DNA of 64,000 nucleotides from Muricea muricata (lineage: Eukaryota > Cnidaria > Anthozoa > Malacalcyonacea > Plexauridae): the NCBI GenBank assembly GCA_963855995.1, contig OY979718.1, forward strand, positions 25,534,282-25,598,281, read 5' to 3'. Made by a program: the position numbers and the translations under genes. Under the pieces are notes generated by a model, which was not told the DNA's origin, did not search any database, and was given only the letters and a program-made list of their open reading frames with translations. Positions 25,501-40,500 of this stretch are shown in pieces (position 1 is the stretch's first letter; every line of letters starts with the position of its first letter).

Positions 25501-28500
25501 ATATACCTGACAGGTTGAAACATGATCCAATGAATTGCTCACAACAGTTACAAATCGTTCACGAAAACGACCGCTTTTAACCTAAAAGTGTACAGAATCA
25601 TACATCATTAGCAATACAAGCATGCAATAACCCGCTCGCAAATTGAAACCAAACAACCAACTTTGTTATATTAATTGTTCAACACACACTTCTATTTGTA
25701 ATATAGCATCATCAAAATCTTTTGTTCACGCACAAAAATTTTTTTTAAACTGGATGATGATAGTGAACTTTATTTAAATTAAATTACTGTTATATGTCTT
25801 CTATTTCTTGCTGATTTGATCCACAAATTGATCAATACTCGATGTAGGGTTATGACAACCATTTGATTTACCGAGAGCGTTGATTTATCGTGGTCGTTTA
25901 CTTACAATGGTGCCTATCGCATTCGTTCCCATACAATTAAGGCAAGTCGAAGATACTATTTACAATTACCTCTAAAAGGTCGCGAATTGAATATAAATGG
26001 ACATCGTCTATAACGTAACTTGAAAATGCAGTGATTTGTTCCAACATCCTTATGAAAAAAAATTAAGTAAAGATGTGATCATACTAATGTTGACAAACTA
26101 CGGTCGAACAAAATGTCAACATTAAATGGAACGCCCTTTATGTGTAGCAAAAGATAATCTCACATTTTAATGTACATAATTACATATTTATAAAGTTTTC
26201 TTTACTTTTTTAGCATTATCGATTGTTTTAAACCATCTGCTTTAAAGTAAACAAAAATAGGACGAAATGGTGCTGTAAACGGATATTTGCCCAACCCTAA
26301 ATGATTAATGTTCAACAAGCTAACATGATACTATACGATTTGTAGAATATTTCTTTAGCAAATAATAGTTTTCAAGCTTTTTGCTTGGTTGCATGACTAG
26401 TAAATATGAAGCACTAATTCAAAATGGGCGTCAATGAAAGTTGTTTTGATGTCGTATTATGCTTTTGCCAAAATTAACAAATGGAGAAAAATTACATTAA
26501 TACAAAGTAAACGAATATAAAAAAATCTGAAGGTAATTTTCACTATTTAAAAGTTACAAATAAACTTTAGTCTTTATACGAAGTAAACTGTATTCATAAA
26601 AGAAGTGCATTTTGTAATGTGTTACTAAAGAAATTGTAGCTACTAAAACAATTATTCGCCTCAGCTCCAATGATTATGGTGAATAATCACCTCGACTTCG
26701 TGTCAATGAATATTCAGCCACAATAACTTCGCCTTCGGCGAATAATTGTTAATTAATACTATATATTATTGATACCCAGCAATGGGAAATAGGAATATAC
26801 TTTTATTTTGGCTTATCGAAAAACCTTTAACCTAACTATATTACTCGTTAAAGTTTTCAAAACACGCTTGGTTTCGGGAAGATTGGGGTGCAAAAAAGAT
26901 AAAGACACTAGTAATCGGCCATCTTGGATATTCAAAAAATCTATGACGTCAAAACAGGGTAAAATCCTATTAGCAAATACGTTTAATGCTAAAATCCATT
27001 GAGATTTGTATGTCTATATATACTTCTTACGTAAATTGCGAAGTGTTCAAAATAAGTTATATACAGTCTACCCTATTGTGACGTCATCAAAATTGACCTG
27101 ATTACAAAACAAGATAAAAGGCGGCTAAAGACATATGCCCTACATCATTTTAGGAACTAAGCATGCTACAAACAATTTAAGAACCGTTATTACCATTACT
27201 AGTAATGTTTACTATTAATAGTAATAACTATTACTTCAAAGGTTCTTATTGATAAATCAAAAACAAAATATGTTGCCATATCTTTTTACTACATGGAGAA
27301 GTTGCAACCATATTTATAAACTGTGAAACTTTATGGCAATCTCGGCTTAAAATGGTGGTTTAGAAATGCGTAGCTAGGTTATTTTGACAGGCAACTGGTA
27401 TTTGTTTATTTAACCTAAACCTCCAAATATACCGGTATGTATACCTAAGCAAAAGTCGTGCACTCAATTTTTAGGATTCAAAGTCTAAAAACATAATCTG
27501 TTACAAATTTATGTAGCTGTGTATGTCGATGTAAGCTTCATTTATCCCCTGTTTAAAAAGCAACAGCAACAACATAAAAATCAAAGAAAGCAGAGTTTAT
27601 GAAATTACTAAAGATTTGCGCTAAAACAGTAAAACTCCCTGCAAACGCAAAAGGCTTCAACCTAAAGAATCAAACACATCTTACTTTTCTGCATATCGGC
27701 AAGTCCGTAAGAAAGATGCCAGATGATGAAGTTGCAGACGCAAATACTGTAAATAAAATTTAAAAAAGTTTGTCAAACAGACGAAAATACCATAGCATAC
27801 ATTTTTGTATTTGGCTCTTACTTTGTCTCGACATTCAGTTTAAAATAGCTAAAAATATAGTTACATCGAGTAACTTTGCGCAGTCACTGGAAAATGAAAA
27901 TGCACAGTGCATAATATGAACATTTATTGGAAGCACGGTGGATTTTGATTTTCCCTAATTCTATATTTCCCACAATGGAAACGGTCTAGCAAATCTATGT
28001 GTTCTGGCAAAATCAACACTAATGAATTCGGCAAACCTATGTGGTATGGTATGGTATGGACATTCCAATGCATGGAGTGTAAATTTTTCCAGTGAATATT
28101 CATGTCAATACATACAATTGAAATATTTAACACAAATTGTTTAGTCAAACTCAAAATACTTGCTTGGCAATGTAATTACAGTAAAAGACTACTTGAAAAG
28201 CACAGACTCCCAAACCTTGACGTCATCGAGTTCTTTCACTTTTTTATACAACGTCTTATTAATGGCCAAAACATTAAACAACGGGTCGTTGTGAACTCTG
28301 CTAAGCAGGTCTCGAGCAAAATTAGACACTTCATATTTGAAAACTGTTAAGGAGAATATCTACGATACATGATGAAATGAAAAAAAAAAAATAAAGGAAT
28401 AAAACTGAAAAGTATTTTCGCAAAATAAAAGTTAAACAAACTTTTAAGGCTGTTTTCCAGTTACGCGTTTTTTACACGTACGTACACGCACGTAAAAGTC

Positions 28501-31500
28501 TAAATCCATTTCAATATTACATTTGAAATGAATAAATGTCTTGATGAAGAAAACTCAGCATTCACTACGAGTTAGCAAACTTTAGTGATTCTGTTTGTTA
28601 AATACAAACTACTTAGAAAAGCTTAAACTTTTACGTGCGTGCACGCACGTGTAAAAAGACGGATAACTGGAATGGAGCCTTTAGAGACAGTGACTGTTAA
28701 TTCACAGCGACGCTTATAAGTCATTAGCTCAACAAAGCAAAAAGTCGCCTCTCTCATCACTTTTAAAAGGATATTCTTTAAAATTCCATTGTTTTATAAT
28801 GCGAGCAGGAATGACGGTAGGTTTCGAAGAATGACAAGTGTGACAGAAATATTTTCCTAAATAGTTGCAGTAGCGGAATCTTTTCATGTATCCTACATAA
28901 GAAAAATTATAGTTTTATTCTACACCTGCACCTTTCCTACATACATGGCTCAGCATTTTAAAACCATGCTGCGAATTTATCATCTGTGAATCTAATATGT
29001 CCAGGATCTATCCTAGATTGGGAATAGTGCACACACGACCCCTTGAGAAAGGTCATATGAAATTCATAAATTTAAAGTTCTGCTTAAAACCTGTCCATTT
29101 TTACACATTGGAATACTTTTAAAGATTACTAGAGAACGATTCATTATAGCTTCATTCAAAGAGATTTTTCCTCCACAATATCGATAGGTATGCATTATTT
29201 GCAGTGCATTAACTTCATTATTAATCAGTAGATTCCGGAGTGCAAAGATCTAACCTGGATCGACACGCATGCCACAGCCAGCACATCGATATCCTTGCTT
29301 TGACATGGCTTCTTTTCGTCTATAAAAACACATGAAAGGTATAGTCGTTAATAATTTATTTACATATGATACAACCTAACAACATACATATATGGAAAAA
29401 GGCTCACTTTGGATTTGGGTGAACGCTAAAAATAATCTGCTGCCTTGGGGGCGCCCATTCCAGATTTCCTCGCAGACGACACTTGAAGGAAAAAAAGAAT
29501 GGAAAAAATAAAGTTAGAGGCCTGAAAATTTTGGTTTTAACTTACATGAAAATCAGGAGACATTCGAAACAAAGACACATTAACCCATTGGGATTATTCA
29601 ACACCCAAATGAGTTCAATAAAATCGTAACTGATTGACCATCAATCCATTTGCAAGCACTACCACCATAAATGCAAATAAATTGAGTTTGTTCTTGTCAG
29701 CTAACCTCCGATGATTATAGGGATAAAAGCAGTGCCACCGAAAAATAGACACCCAGAAGGGCTACTCAGCAATACAACACATCTAGTCTACCACCTGAGA
29801 GGTGATTTTCCATAAAGAATAGCTCATTTGGTCCAAAAAATTTGGTCCCCACAAGTGAGCCATTTTTATGAAACAGGTGATAGAGTAACCCCCCTAATTT
29901 ATCCAGTCCCAGGGCAAGAATAATGGCGGAACAGTAAGTTCGGCGTTTTTATTGACCAGCATTGCGTGACAAACTTTGAAAGTACCGACTCGAGTGGCGT
30001 TCGTTAATTTAAGTTCTGCCGAAAGAACTATGAAATAGTGCATTCTTCTCAAATGTGCCACCATGTTGTTAATAAAATAACCAGTAGTAAGCAGAAATTA
30101 AAAATAAAATGACAAACACCAATTTTATTTGTTTTAACATACACACCTACAACTTTTATCAATCATCTTAATAACGTGTGCTTCTTATTATTCATCTTAA
30201 TACCGCAAGTGCTTTACTGCACGAGTTGCACATAAGATAAGATTTATTGGAATACCAGATTTACAAAAATATTAAAGCCATTTACAAGATAAAAATATAC
30301 AACCCAAAGAAAAGTTATTGTGATATTTAAATGGCAATTGTGTTATATATTGTATTATACTTATAAGCATACACAAAGCATGACATCAGTTGAAGTTACT
30401 CGATAACATGCCCATGTGTTATAATTTTTTATTGGCGGTCATTTTGAATTCTTCCGTAATGGTCCAGTTGGTCCATTATGGGAAATTGATGAACCGTTGA
30501 AAGTGCTTCCCAGCCAGTCATAGTCCACTAATTCACCGGAGGCGATGCTTGCCATGTAATAGTACTTTTAATCGAAATTCTCTCGGCAACCGCGCAACAT
30601 TTATCTCACAACCTTCGTGCTTTAGCTCTGACAAATGCTTTTTATACTTTAGCAAGTTGCATAGTCTACAATATACAATGAGGTCGGATATTTAACACAA
30701 ATCCTTACCGGTAAAGATGTTTTTCTACCAAAGTGTTCGCCTGCGTCATACAACTCATCATCAGGTGAGACAGGGACAGCAGTTGGTAAAGGCAATAGAT
30801 CTTGTGGTACTTGTTGTTCAGATACCATCCATTTTAAATCAGCTGAAGTCAGATTCTTCCTTGAAGCAACTCTCTCCAGTAAACACAGCGCAACTTGCTC
30901 TGCTGAGATGGGCGAGCCACTGGCCTCAAAAGATGGGGAATCTAACGATGTTCCTGGGGCGGAATTAGTGATCAAATCATGTTTCTCCACATGCTTTTGT
31001 GATTTACTCAATTCAACACTGGGTTGTTCGCTGCTTGAATTGTAGTCACTGTCAACTGATTTTGGCGGTTCCTCTGTATAGCACAAAAACAAAAAATATG
31101 AAGTTTGACATCCTAAAAAACAGAATTTTATTCCGAAGTGCTAATGAAAACGTTTCTCTGGTCTCAAATCCCCCATTTTTAGGCTCTTTTGTTGTAAAGC
31201 ACGTGAAAAATCTAAGAGATGCGAAAACATTTTCTAACCACTAATGACCATTATAACAACAATTGACCTAAAAAGTCACACGTTTCCTGCTAATATTCTC
31301 AGATGAACATTTTTTGAAAAAGGCTAATTGCGCCGATAATTCCAACACGATAAAAACATGAAATATATAAAACGTACTCGACGAATAACTTGATCGAGGA
31401 GAGCCAGACGACATGCTAGTGCCCGTACTACTGATAGGCGGGGAAGACACGGAATTACCACCGAAGACTAAATCTTCTATTTCAGAGCGTCTTCTCCTTG

Positions 31501-34500
31501 CCCTTTTCTTCTTTTCGATTTCCTTACGAAGTTGAATAATCTCTTCATCACTTTCATCATCATCTTCGTCCACATGTGAATCATGACCGGTCTCATATTT
31601 CATCTAAATACATACAGGGAAATTGCAAGTCTAGAACACCTTGCAGACTTCCGTGAATTCAACGAGACAGTCAAGGTCGTTGTTTAAGGTCAATGTTTTG
31701 AGCTTTCAAAAATTCGCAAAATCAGACTCGCACATGTAGATTTGAATTAGTAATAAATTAATTCTCCTTATTTGTTTACTTGAAAAAATAGCTTAATTAG
31801 ATCAAAATCCAGGACGGGTGGTTCCAAAACTCGATCGCCCCTCAAGCACATTGGCGGGAACAATGGTTGATAGAAACAATAATCATCGTGCTGTTAACGT
31901 CGCGAAACTATGAAACATGCATGCTATCCATATCATATTCAATGCTGCTAAAATTCCCTTGAATACTTTAACTAGGACGCGTTTTTACCAGCTACGAATT
32001 AGATTTTGTTTATTTATGTTTATCTGGGACGGCTAAACAAGGAAATATTAATAATTAAAAAACTCTTCGACGACACGTTCCTAAACGTTGTCGTAATTTT
32101 CCTGCCCATTACATTTTACAAGCAAACTTACATCTACAAACTGATTTTTTTACATAACAGGCAAAAGTGTGTTTTGTGACACATTTAATTCGAGTTTTAA
32201 TGTGCGGCCGAATAACTCGATAGAAAACTGATTTTTTATTAATGTGCCAGAGACCTTCAGGTTCGACTCTTGAGTGGGACATACAGTACCGCAGAAATTA
32301 CACATTTTCCGCTAAAACACTTAGGTGCATTTCAACACTTAAGTTAGTATTTCAACACTACCGTGGGCAAACTGTACTACCGTACTTTATATGACCATCT
32401 TTACCTGTTCAATAGCACAAATAAGAGCGTCTGATATACTGAAGTGTGCATTTTCCTAAACATAGAGAACAAATTAAATTAACGAATATGAATACGATGC
32501 AAGGATTAGAGTAGACCACGCATCTCTAAATCCAATTTGCAACTCATTCAAACCCCTTTTCAAATGAAAGTACAACCTAAATGTTGTAATTTTTTTACCT
32601 AATATGTATAATAATAACAATTATAAACCCTTACGAAAATGCAAATGACATGTTTCAAATTCACACGTTATCACATATGAAAATCATTATAAATTTACTT
32701 TATTGTTCCTTACCTAATATGTGATATGAGAATAATTACAAAACGCTGAAAAAAAATCCACACGACAGGCTCAAAAATCACACGATATCACATGTCAAAT
32801 TTTGGTGATCATATCTGATTTTATAACATGTCATGTGGAATTTTTGTAAAGCAATGTTGTATAAGAGCATTTTTCAACCACGACGACTAAATTTATTTTA
32901 CTTACTCGATCAAATTCATGACATGAATCATATTGCGCTGATTGCAAAATACCAAAAACAGAATTTTGACTTTTACTTGATAAAAATGACGAACCTAAAC
33001 TATCACCGTAAAACTCTAAAATGAAACATAGAATAGTTCAGATCGCCGCGATCTTTTGACATGAAAAACTACAGCTGAGGGAATTACTTAAATGAAAATG
33101 TGTAAGAGCAAGATTTGTCACCATGATTATTCAGAAGAGGAGGATATCTGACTCCAAATAATGAAAGCCAAAAAACGAGGGGTAACACCAGTCTAAGATT
33201 CAGAATTCAAATATGATTCTTCTTAAGAACATGTGAATGGAACCAACTACAAAATACATGACCTTTTTAAAAACAACTTAATAAAATCAATGCGAATGCA
33301 AAATTAATGTACATTTTTACTATCTTAAATAGTTACAAATCGCGGAATCTGATTTGTATATTTGCGTTGTCAACAAAACTGTACGGAATGGGGCAACATT
33401 TCCTTTTTGCTTATGCAGTACTGAAACTAGAGCGTTAATTGAGAAGGGGGTTACCATTCATATCTTCTTTTTCTGTCTTTTCTTGAAGTCAGTCGTTATT
33501 AGGGTTGATTTCAAAACAAATCCATCGGGTATATGATGAACATATGAATATACATGCACGCCTCTAATTAACGCTCTAGTTTCGGCCCTGCACTTATGAT
33601 TTAAAGAATAATTACATACATTAAACGATACCGGCCAAATATACAAACCTGCAACATCCGAGTTTGTCGGCAAAGATGTAGAAATGGATTCGACGTTTTT
33701 CGGACTACTCCCTCCTGCATTGATGGACAAATGCCTTGTTGTCCCGAATGGACGAAAACGTCGAAACTGATCAGATTTCGAGCGATAATGACCTAGCCTC
33801 TTTTTCTTTTCGTGCTCGCTTAGCCCCGGTGTGTTCTTGCTCTCGTTATGTTTTGACTCAAAAGTCATACTTTCAATCGTGGAAGTCGACGATATCGAAT
33901 CCTTGCTTGATCTTCTCTGACGTATACCGGATTCGGCGTGGCTATTCCGTAACAGTGTCTTATCATTTTCCTCGTACGACTTCGTCGGTAACTCTCCTTC
34001 AAACCACCGTACTTCATTTCGAATATCGACCGGTTCGGTGGCCGCTGTAAAAGCTGCAGTCGCCAAGATTGTTTCGCTAAATTTGGATTTGCTCTTCTGC
34101 GTAAGACTGAGTCGCGATGGTTTAGGCACGAAGATCTCATCTCGACCGTCGTTAAGCGATTGCAGGTCGGCACTGTCCGCCAGACTACGTATGTCTTTCG
34201 GAAGAATTTGTAAGGGGGAATTGCCTGATGTGGAGCTTGGTACACGATCTGATCGAGCGTCCGATGTTGTCTCATTTTCACTCGTGGAAGCAGACGAAAA
34301 GCTGTCGTCGTCGCTTGATAAGCCATCGTGCAGTTTCTTGCGAAACACGTCCAAATATCTGTCTTTGTTTAACTGGTTAGTAATTAAAACAAATTATCAG
34401 CACACAGAGTATAAGAATAATTGTTGTGCCTTAGCATATCTGTATGCCATTGGCATGTGCAACGTGCAGAAAGACAGTCAATGATCAACGGAAAACCTAT

Positions 34501-37500
34501 GACGGAGAAGGAGAAACATGGAGGCACAGACAATAGCTATGCCATCATTTTTTAATATGTCATAGAGATGCAACGGAATGTTTGACAATCAAGGTGGCTC
34601 CCAACAGTTACAGCACAGTTTAAGAGAAGATTTATATAAAATTAGAGCGATTTCGCGTTCCTTGCGCGGAATTTTCGTGGCCCAAAAATGTGATTTTGAC
34701 CCCCAAAAGTTGGTCAGCGAATCAGTGCGCAAAATCGTGCTCTCGCGACGGTTGTATTGCATGTATTTCTGTATTCATCTCTAACTGGCTCTGTGTATTT
34801 TAAATCTGATCTGCATTTTGATTGGTTAAATTAACTGCTTCTCAAATGAACATAGTAATAGTAGTCCAAAAAGATTAGCGTTCAAATTCAACAATTGCAA
34901 ACTGCTTTGGCAAATAGCTTTTGAGGAAGCTAACACGCAATAAAATCGCTCTTACAGAATACAAACGTGTTTGTGAATTTACCAAAACGGCTTCGGGAAG
35001 TCGATAATTTACCAGTGCCTTAGCATTGTCGGTGATGTCCTACATAAACAACCTCATGTTTCCTGTGTTATTGTCGTGATTTCTCCTTTGCGATCGTTAA
35101 TGAACGATCAAGTACAGCATTTACAGATTGTGGGTGTTCTAAAAAATTTGCTATTTCAAATTGCGTTTTAGCTTTCTCAAAAGCCCTTTGCCAAACCATT
35201 GTTGAACTTCAACGCTAATTCATTTGGACTATATTAAGCAGTTAATTTAGCCAATCAAATTACAAAATTAATTAGTTTTGAAATACACAGAGCCAATCAG
35301 AGATGAGTACAGAAATCCACGCAATTCAACCGTCACTAGAACACGATTTTGCGCACTAATTTGCAGACCCACTTTCTGGGAGAAAGAGACGAAAGTCGGG
35401 CTGCACGCAAGCCAGTCATTTAACTTGTTTGTAATGTTGTATGCAATTTTTTTATGCAAGTTACTCCAGCCAAAAAGGCAATTTTGTGTTGTCAATTTTT
35501 TTCACAATTCATATACGCTATTAACAACCAAGGGAAGATTATGAAATACTGAATTAAATGTAGTAAATGCATTATAAGTGATAGCGATTCGTGTTTTTTA
35601 CAATAATCTTTTATTTTTATTACCAAAGAAAATATAAACCACACGAGTTTCATGTTATTCAAGACGTTGACGCGCAAAATGTGCTTATGTCGAGCCGATT
35701 TTTTCTCACGTCAGCACCACAGTTTTCTGTGTTTTCTCACATTTCATTCGGTGATTTTTTTTAACTTTGTCAAGTTTGTAATCGAAATTCATGAATACAT
35801 AAGAATAACTTAAAAACCTATTTGTAAACCGCCCTTCAAATTTGGACATGTCATCGTATTGTGTGTCTGTCGTAAATTTGGCCGAAAGCGAAGGTTGCAT
35901 AAAATACCAAAAATTTCAGGTAATTGTAGGAAGCCACTTTAAAATATGATGTTTTCACAAGACAACCGAATCCACCGTTAAATTTCCAATCCGACTTGGT
36001 TTTTATTCAAGTTTTTTTGCTCAATTGCTCGTGCCCTTTTCATGTGGGTTAAAGAATGGTTTCTGTACACACTAAACAGTTAGCGCGCCAAAATACATCA
36101 AAGTTCAATTACCTTTTTAATGCACTTTTTACTGTTACATTACACACTTTAATAAGCTTCATGCATAGTATAATGGTACTTTTTATAATTGTTTATTTTT
36201 TACCCTCGATGTTGTTGCAATGGCACCGTAAAGAGGGAAGAATATTTGATTTAATGTTGAAAGGTCCATGCAGTTTTGTGAATTTATTGTTAAATAAGTA
36301 TACCGTACGTTCATCTAATTCCAAATGCAGTTTTTTTGCGGCATTTATCTCGTAAATTTCACTTGTTTTCTTGTATTTTGGTTAGATTAAAAATACTTTG
36401 GCCTTGATAGGGCTACACTAAAGTAAACTCTGTCCAATTATACCGACTGTTATACATATATATAGAGAGGATATTACAGGGTGGCGCGAAGATGTGAATA
36501 TTATTTTCGAGTGGTGAAAATAATATTTCACAAATGAGCTCAGGGAGTGAGCATCATGCATCATAATATGGCTACGGGTTAATGGCTACGGGTTAATGAG
36601 CTGCAAAATGAGCTTACCAAAGTATAATCAATGGTGGTAGGAAGCAATGGATTATCCTCCTCGATGGCTCTCAAACATTGGAGAAAGGCCTGAAAATGCG
36701 ACGAACTTCTCAGGAACGCGAACTCTATCGAAAGAGAAAGAATTAAACACCGTGAGTTTTTATTCCTAGAGGAGCTGCTCCGCACGAAAATGTATGCGCA
36801 AAAAATTGCTGATTTCTACGTTTGCTGACCCAAGTTGGTACCTGCGGCTACATGTGATTGCCACTGACCAACAGCGATCCTAAGCGCTACAAAAGTATTC
36901 CTCCCCTGTATTTTTTTATTTTGATGACTTTATATTTTGAGAAAAGCCTGAAAAGACCAAAACCTAGATTTCACGTTACAAGTAGGAAAGCTAAATTTTC
37001 CAAGCGAAAACTTTGCATGCACAGCAAAAATTATTTTTCTAAAGAAATATAAAATTAAAGAATTGTAAGAGTTTTTTCTCAAATTTGCCAATATTTTACA
37101 AATTTTTCCGAAAGAAGTAGTTTACTGCTGTTTTAAAAGACTCTGAAGTTATGTGACTCGAATTATTTGCACTGTTCTGTGAACTTCTCGAAGTTATTAT
37201 AATTAAACTAACTAATTATATACACACAGTCACATGACAACGCATATAGTGTTAATATTGACGCTTCAAACAAAATATTGAGATTATTGAATAGTTTAAG
37301 AGTATTCAATACCAGTAGTTTTTATTATCATTACTCAAAGTAAAGTCGCAACTCTGAGTTTCACCTTAGCTGAAAATGCAATTTGTCGCCTGATGATGGT
37401 GAAAACGTTAAACTCACATTTGCGGTGTTAATCTAAGTAATAATATATATCATATAGAACCTGGCTAACTTGTATCCATCAGCACTTTAACTGGTTTCTG

Positions 37501-40500
37501 CTACCACGATTATGCCTGTCTTAAGAAGGGTAATTCTGTATTCTTCCTCCAATGTTCTGTTTTGCCCACTTTTTGAACCTTTCCCACCTTATCAGATCGC
37601 TTGCGTCGGTCTCTTCTTCAACAATGCTTCTGGCACGCTCCTCTTCCGGACGTTTGTTTTGATCTCATCAGCCTCTACTGTAGTTTAGCCATATCAACCA
37701 TTGATTCATACAGTTTTGCTTTACCCTCACGTTCAACAGTTCTTTCAGCTACGGATAGTTCTTTTCAGTGTTTTTTTCTTCACCTCCAGGAACATTATTT
37801 TCTCCTCGCCCGAATCTCCTTTTACGGCTAAAATTCATCTCAGTCATCTAATCTCTTTTCCCGCCATATATTGACACGAGAAATTTGGTCATTTAGTTTA
37901 AGGATTTCTTTATCTAGTTTTTCGAAAGAATTTCTTAGAATGTCATCACAAGTTATCTCGGGGTGTCCAGGTTTTTGGTGTGAAGCTGTTCCTCGACTAA
38001 AGCTGAGGGAGTTTTCGAGTGCTCGTTTGATCTCGCTGACAACAAAGTCTCTTCTTTGTATCCTCTGAGAATACCATTTCTTTACTTTTTAATTAATAGT
38101 TTGGTACGGTAATACAGTACTTAGCACTGCTAACCTTGTATTTATGCTTATGGTTAACTACAATCTATCAAACACTAACGTGGAGAAAGGAACTTCGCCT
38201 TTGATAACATTTGTTTTTAATTCTTTTAGACGATCTTTTTTAACTTCTGTGCATGCCCTCTTCATTGGTCCGGCGTCTTGTCTTGGGTTAGGAATAGTGT
38301 CAGTGTCAAGTCTCGAGTTGCTTGTGGTTACTGTACGTCTGGATTGGATGTATCAAGTATGTGTTGTCTTTTTTATCCACAGCGGATAGCTCCTCTTTGT
38401 AGAACGTTCCAATGATTGGCATACCTTCGTAGTCCTCTATGTCATACAAATGAGGATCACCTCTGAGTACTTTTACACCCTTGAATATCTCCTCTGCGAA
38501 TTTAGTCTCGTACCCCTTTAGTCTCGTACACTCTTGCGTCTACTTACCCTAACAGGGTCAACGGTAACTTTCCCAATTCATATCCCTATTACTGGATCTA
38601 TTTGCGTCAGCAGGCCGGTTTCATAAGTATGCTGCTGGGCTTGTTATGGTTATAGTTGCTTGTCTATGACATCAATCAAGTTCGTCTATAAACTACTGCT
38701 TGATACAAGTAGAATTCATAAAAAATGCCTTTTATACACTGAGCAGGAAAAGAAAAATTCATGAAAAGGAGATGCATTTAAAATCCCACACCCTTACAAT
38801 ATCTTCATTAACATAAAAAGCTAGATCTATAACCAGTAATCAATCAGTAAAAAATTTTTCATAATGCTTTCAAGATTTAGATCATAAAATTTTGCAATAT
38901 TATTAGCTAAATGCACAAAAACAATACATTTGTTTCAAGTTGAGTGCACTTTACCGGAAATGAAACATGAATGAAGTTGACATATCTTTAACAGGATTCA
39001 ATATGATGAAACGGCAGAAAAAAAAAAACAACTCGAAAATAACAAAAATAAGAAGAATTTACAGCAAAAGCGGCAAAAAAAAAAACAAACCAAACTTTTT
39101 TATTAAAAAGACAGGGGCGTGTCAAACAGTATCGGACTCAGCAACGAGCCTGGTCATTGGTAATTACTATGAGCCGCTGGCACCAGTCGCCATGGAGATG
39201 GTACCAATTGTCGTACAAACGTGAAAATCCGCCACTTCGATTACCGAAGCAAGTATAGGAGCCGCCCATCCAGACAATAATATAGCTCAGTGATTAAACA
39301 CAATTCGGTAAGAAAACTATTTTTCAAAATGACAATAAAACCTGCAATTATATTTGGCAATTTTGTATACATACTCAGTTAAAACATTGGTTAATGATTC
39401 ATAAGAAAAACAAACAAGAAATTACTCACAACAATAGCATTCTATATCGGACAAAATGCTAAGCAACGCGATACTTAGAATATCATAAGCCACTGCATAG
39501 TTTTTTATATATAGAGGTACAGGTACAACTGATATTATCGTATTTTAAGTTATTTTAAATACACTTAACTCGTGTTATATGCGAGATAAAACACTCTGAA
39601 TGCTACACATACACACATATTAAAGTGTTTCTTTGCGCATAGTGTATACGGTCCGAACAAATAATAATTAGTTCTTAATGCTAAAGAGACAATAAAGACA
39701 AAATTTGTGGGAAACAACCAGTATTTTTCACATTATTTCGACATTATATTGCCTTGTAAAATGATGTGAATGATGACAGATTTTTTTTGACTAATAAATA
39801 GCACTGAATGGACTATTCACGTCCACTTCGGTGCATATGTATTTATTAACTATATTAGTTCAATAACTGGAACGACAGAACCATATAGTGTGCATAAAAA
39901 ATCCTGAAAATTCTAAGCTAATATTTCGCAATTTGGATAAAAATATCACTTACTGTAATAGTAGTTCTTGACACGATTTTTCGTGCTTGTAAACACCACT
40001 AAACTTCCACATAAGGTGTGATTCAACAATGACTTTTGCACCCATTCGTTAACACTGGTAATGGTTTCGTCCCCGCTGTCCCTCTTAGTAGTATCCACTA
40101 AAAAGTTCAATAGATTGGTAACACCAAGCTTCTTCCGTCCTCGTTTCTATATGTAAGAAAAACATGGTGAGCGATCGCCATCTTGTGAACTTATGCTGCA
40201 CCAAACCTGTAGAATTAATTTGCAACTTTATGATTAGGTATCTGAAAATCCAACTACTGTATTTCTAAATTTCAGTCTCAGTTTAGACCCAAAAACTCAA
40301 CAAAATCTTTACTTCCTCGTCCATATTTTCTAACCATGTATGACACTTGGTTAGAAATAGCATGGACGAGGGGAAAATAACTGGAAATATAAAATAAGAG
40401 ATATCCCTAATAAACTGTGCATTTGATTTAAACTGTATATTTCATCTTCAGCAGAAAGCATACGCAAATATGTTAATGCAATTACGTGTGCAAGATTGCA

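Noticed and set aside
37388-37425. Hammerhead-like word CTGATGATGGTGAAAACG...
   Set aside because: The GAAA of the core is replaced (TTAAAC) and no stem I pairing was found; at best a decayed copy.
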